A stretch of DNA of 64,000 nucleotides from Mayamaea pseudoterrestris (lineage: Eukaryota > Bacillariophyta > Bacillariophyceae > Sellaphorales > Sellaphoraceae), in assembly GCA_027923505.1 (NCBI GenBank), contig BROI01000017.1:496001-560000 (forward strand). The letters run 5' to 3'. Position 1 is the first letter of the stretch; every line of letters starts with the position of its first letter. Of the stretch, positions 62,133-64,000 are shown piece after piece. The translations under genes and the position numbers were made by a program. The notes under the pieces are model-generated. The model was given only the letters and a program-made list of their open reading frames with translations, searched no databases and was not told where the DNA came from.

Positions 62133-64000
62133 TCAGATTTCGCGCACAAACGTCAAGACACCAAACCGCGGATTCACGGTATCGATTCTTAGTCGCAGCT
62201 TCGCACCCGGGTCAAGACGTGCTGCTGGGGACGTGTAACGATGTTCGAGACCCAGCTCTTCCACAAAAATGGCGTATCTTCTTCGCTCTGGATCGACCGC
62301 ACCAAGTACGAGCGCCATGTACGTCCGGTCAGGTTCCTGCGTAGAAAGGCGTCGCAGGTATTCGTACAGCCAGTATTGCTGGGATTGGCGCTGAAGTGTG
62401 CGCGCTGCGCCCTGCAAGCCCAATCCTTCGAGAGGGTTTGTGTCTTGATCCAGATCATGCCTACTAAAAGACATGTTCGCTAAGACGCCAACAGTTAAGG
62501 TGCCATCCGGGAAGCCAAAATCGCTGTCCCGCAGCTGAACCGGAAGCAACTGCTCTTGCTCAATAAGAACGTATGCGCGTTCGCGTCGAAGGCACCGTTT
62601 GATGGTTCGATGCGTCAAAAGATCACTGTAACGCCTAATTGGTGACGTCCATTGGACGTAACTTCTCAATCCTAGACCAGAATGCGGGCCAGGTTCGTCA
62701 GCAATTTTTAGCGATTGTAAAAACCGACGTGCATACCAGGTATAGCAGTAGCCACCACCCACGTTATATTTCAAAAGATCTCTCGCGACTCCATGCTCCC
62801 GAGCGCGAGATTTGAAATCAGGACTAGGTTGCGTTCGATAAGGTAAAGAAAGACTGTTTGGAAACTTCTTGGCAAGTGTTCTTTTTCGACCATTTTCCAA
62901 GTTCTCCTTCCAAATTCCAATGCCTTCTCCAGCAACAATCATCGACTCTGTCACTAGCAGAGTCGCGTCGGAGACATGGGTACAATCATCGTTTGAGTCG
63001 TCGGTTTCGTCAACGACAGTCTGATTCCTTCCCGCATTATGAGAGACGTCAACCGAAAGTGAGATTCCGATACCATCTGGTGACGCTCTGTCTTTGTATG
63101 CTGTGATTGTTGAGAACGGAATTGGTTTGCGAACGACTCCTTCAATCGACCCATTTCTGACGCGATAATTTCTCCGTCTCGTTGCCATGTCGAACAATGC
63201 ACCCAATTCCCATTCCTCCTGGTATGCAACACCCTCGGAAAGCATTTCGTCTGCATCCTCATAAGTGAGTCGATAGTCAACTCTTATCAACGATGGGGTT
63301 ATGAGCACGCTGCTAGGATCTATCGATCCATCCTCATTCAGCTCCACTCCCATGGATAACGCGCACGCGTCTTGTCCCGCAATAAGCGACATGGCATCGG
63401 AACTCATTGTCGAAGGAAGCATAGGAAAAGTTCCTGTAGGCAGGTACAATGATGTGAAACGCTTTCTCGCTACATTGTCCCACAACTCCGTCGTCATGTG
63501 GCGTTCGGCGTCAGCGATGTGAATCCAGTACCTTTGCTTCGTTGCTCCTCCATCGCGTCGTATGATTTCAACCGAGACACCGTCATCAATTTCGGATGTG
63601 GAAGCGCCATCTATTGTAAACATTTTGAGATGACGCAAATCTCGTCGGATACCCAAAAGCGCGTCAACATCCTCCTTGGGATTTTTGGCAGCGATCTCCG
63701 CCGCTTGTATCTCTCGTCGTGAGAAATGGATTGGAAAGCCGCTCCGAAGAAGAGCAAGGTCTTCATGCTTTGTAAACACACGCATCTCCAAAAGTAGATC
63801 GAAGGCACCCTGCGGTGTGCGCTTGTATAAAAGTGTACCAAGGAGCTCGATTGCCGGCGTCCGGTCTACTCGATACTTGAGACGCCGTATGCTATCGCTG
63901 TTCCACGATTCCAAATCCTGCATTGCTAGACTAGTATCGAATCTATCATCCAAATGTGCGACAAGCTTTCGAAGCTGCTCCGGATGCCCGGTAAGTCCAA
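62133..64000 (-). CDS. RNase II/R-family exoribonuclease, 5' end beyond the window
   Basis: The frame is open from the right edge to a TGA at 62133, 622 codons, with no stop or start forced at the edge, so the N-terminus lies outside. The RNB catalytic domain begins with FTIDGASTSEIDDGVSVE, which aligns with the metal site IDxxxxxDxDD of RNase II but has Glu in place of the second Asp. IHIADAERHM follows, then YLPTGTFPMLPSTMSSD. Further on lie GLGLRSYVQWTSPIRRYSD and LLTHRTIKRC, the conserved SPIRRYxDLxxHR motif. The C-terminus (LDPGAKLRLRIDTVNPRFGV) may be an S1-like OB fold. It degrades RNA 3' to 5'. The targeting signal, which would tell nucleus from plastid, is not in view. Confidence 0.88.
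   Translation of the reverse strand, partial: GLTGHPEQLRKLVAHLDDRFDTSLAMQDLESWNSDSIRRLKYRVDRTPAIELLGTLLYKRTPQGAFDLLLEMRVFTKHEDLALLRSGFPIHFSRREIQAAEIAAKNPKEDVDALLGIRRDLRHLKMFTIDGASTSEIDDGVSVEIIRRDGGATKQRYWIHIADAERHMTTELWDNVARKRFTSLYLPTGTFPMLPSTMSSDAMSLIAGQDACALSMGVELNEDGSIDPSSVLITPSLIRVDYRLTYEDADEMLSEGVAYQEEWELGALFDMATRRRNYRVRNGSIEGVVRKPIPFSTITAYKDRASPDGIGISLSVDVSHNAGRNQTVVDETDDSNDDCTHVSDATLLVTESMIVAGEGIGIWKENLENGRKRTLAKKFPNSLSLPYRTQPSPDFKSRAREHGVARDLLKYNVGGGYCYTWYARRFLQSLKIADEPGPHSGLGLRSYVQWTSPIRRYSDLLTHRTIKRCLRRERAYVLIEQEQLLPVQLRDSDFGFPDGTLTVGVLANMSFSRHDLDQDTNPLEGLGLQGAARTLQRQSQQYWLYEYLRRLSTQEPDRTYMALVLGAVDPERRRYAIFVEELGLEHRYTSPAARLDPGAKLRLRIDTVNPRFGVLTFVREI

Noticed and set aside
61824-62192. 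122-codon plus-strand frame after SHMT
   Set aside because: Basic, no known domain, and it runs into the 3' end of the RNase gene on the other strand; possible GTAAAC donors inside make the frame uncertain.

Overview
The window looks like nuclear DNA of a photosynthetic stramenopile, most likely a diatom. Genes are dense and many carry short GT-AG introns (about 40 to 335 bp). Several products begin with a signal peptide followed by the aromatic-residue cleavage motif used for import into secondary red plastids (PPR protein, IGPS-like protein, sigma factor, a lumen protein). There is a full selenoprotein T gene with a SECIS element, an Integrator subunit 1 gene, a large NAD-type glutamate dehydrogenase and a Plasmodium-like PTPS-III. 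All family assignments come from reading motifs; no database was searched.

Layout. 1-680 holds two weak minus-strand reading frames, one running off the left edge. 683-14365 is one uninterrupted satellite array of about 81 copies of a 169-bp monomer. Its core copies are nearly identical and an older monomer type sits at both ends. 14366-15320 holds a 439-bp terminal-inverted-repeat element (14564-15002) and the 3' region of the selenoprotein gene. From 15426 to the right edge the window is gene-rich, with many divergent pairs sharing a short promoter and many convergent pairs 20 to 350 bp apart.

Genes in order: selenoprotein T (-), sulfotransferase-like membrane protein (+), mitochondrial GrpE (-), methyltransferase-like protein (+), an unrecognised coiled-coil protein (+), XPG/Rad2 nuclease (-), NAD-GDH (+), a small hypothetical (-), plastid PPR protein (-), IGPS-like plastid protein (+), SWEET transporter (-), a frameshifted Mpv17-family gene (+), PHD-PWWP reader (-), SIM/RanBP2-zinc-finger/RING-H2 protein (+), a conserved-looking algal protein (-), a small two-exon gene (+), Hop2-like meiotic protein (+), a Tat-type thylakoid lumen protein (-), INTS1 (+), PTPS-III (-), FGGY kinase (+), plastid sigma factor (-), a Tudor-like protein (-), type III pantothenate kinase (-), cytochrome P450 (+), serine hydroxymethyltransferase (+) and an RNase II/R-family protein cut by the right edge (-).

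There is no operon logic. Recurring themes are plastid gene expression (sigma factor, PPR, possibly the RNase), one-carbon, folate and CoA cofactor supply (SHMT, PTPS-III, CoaX), chromatin and RNA processing (PHD-PWWP, Tudor, INTS1) and DNA repair or recombination (XPG, Hop2). The strongest unusual signals are the selenoprotein with its hidden SECIS, the satellite array, the TIR element with CRE-like ends, the repeated palindrome TACCGGTA, the multiply frameshifted Mpv17 gene and the unresolved CoaX/Tudor junction.
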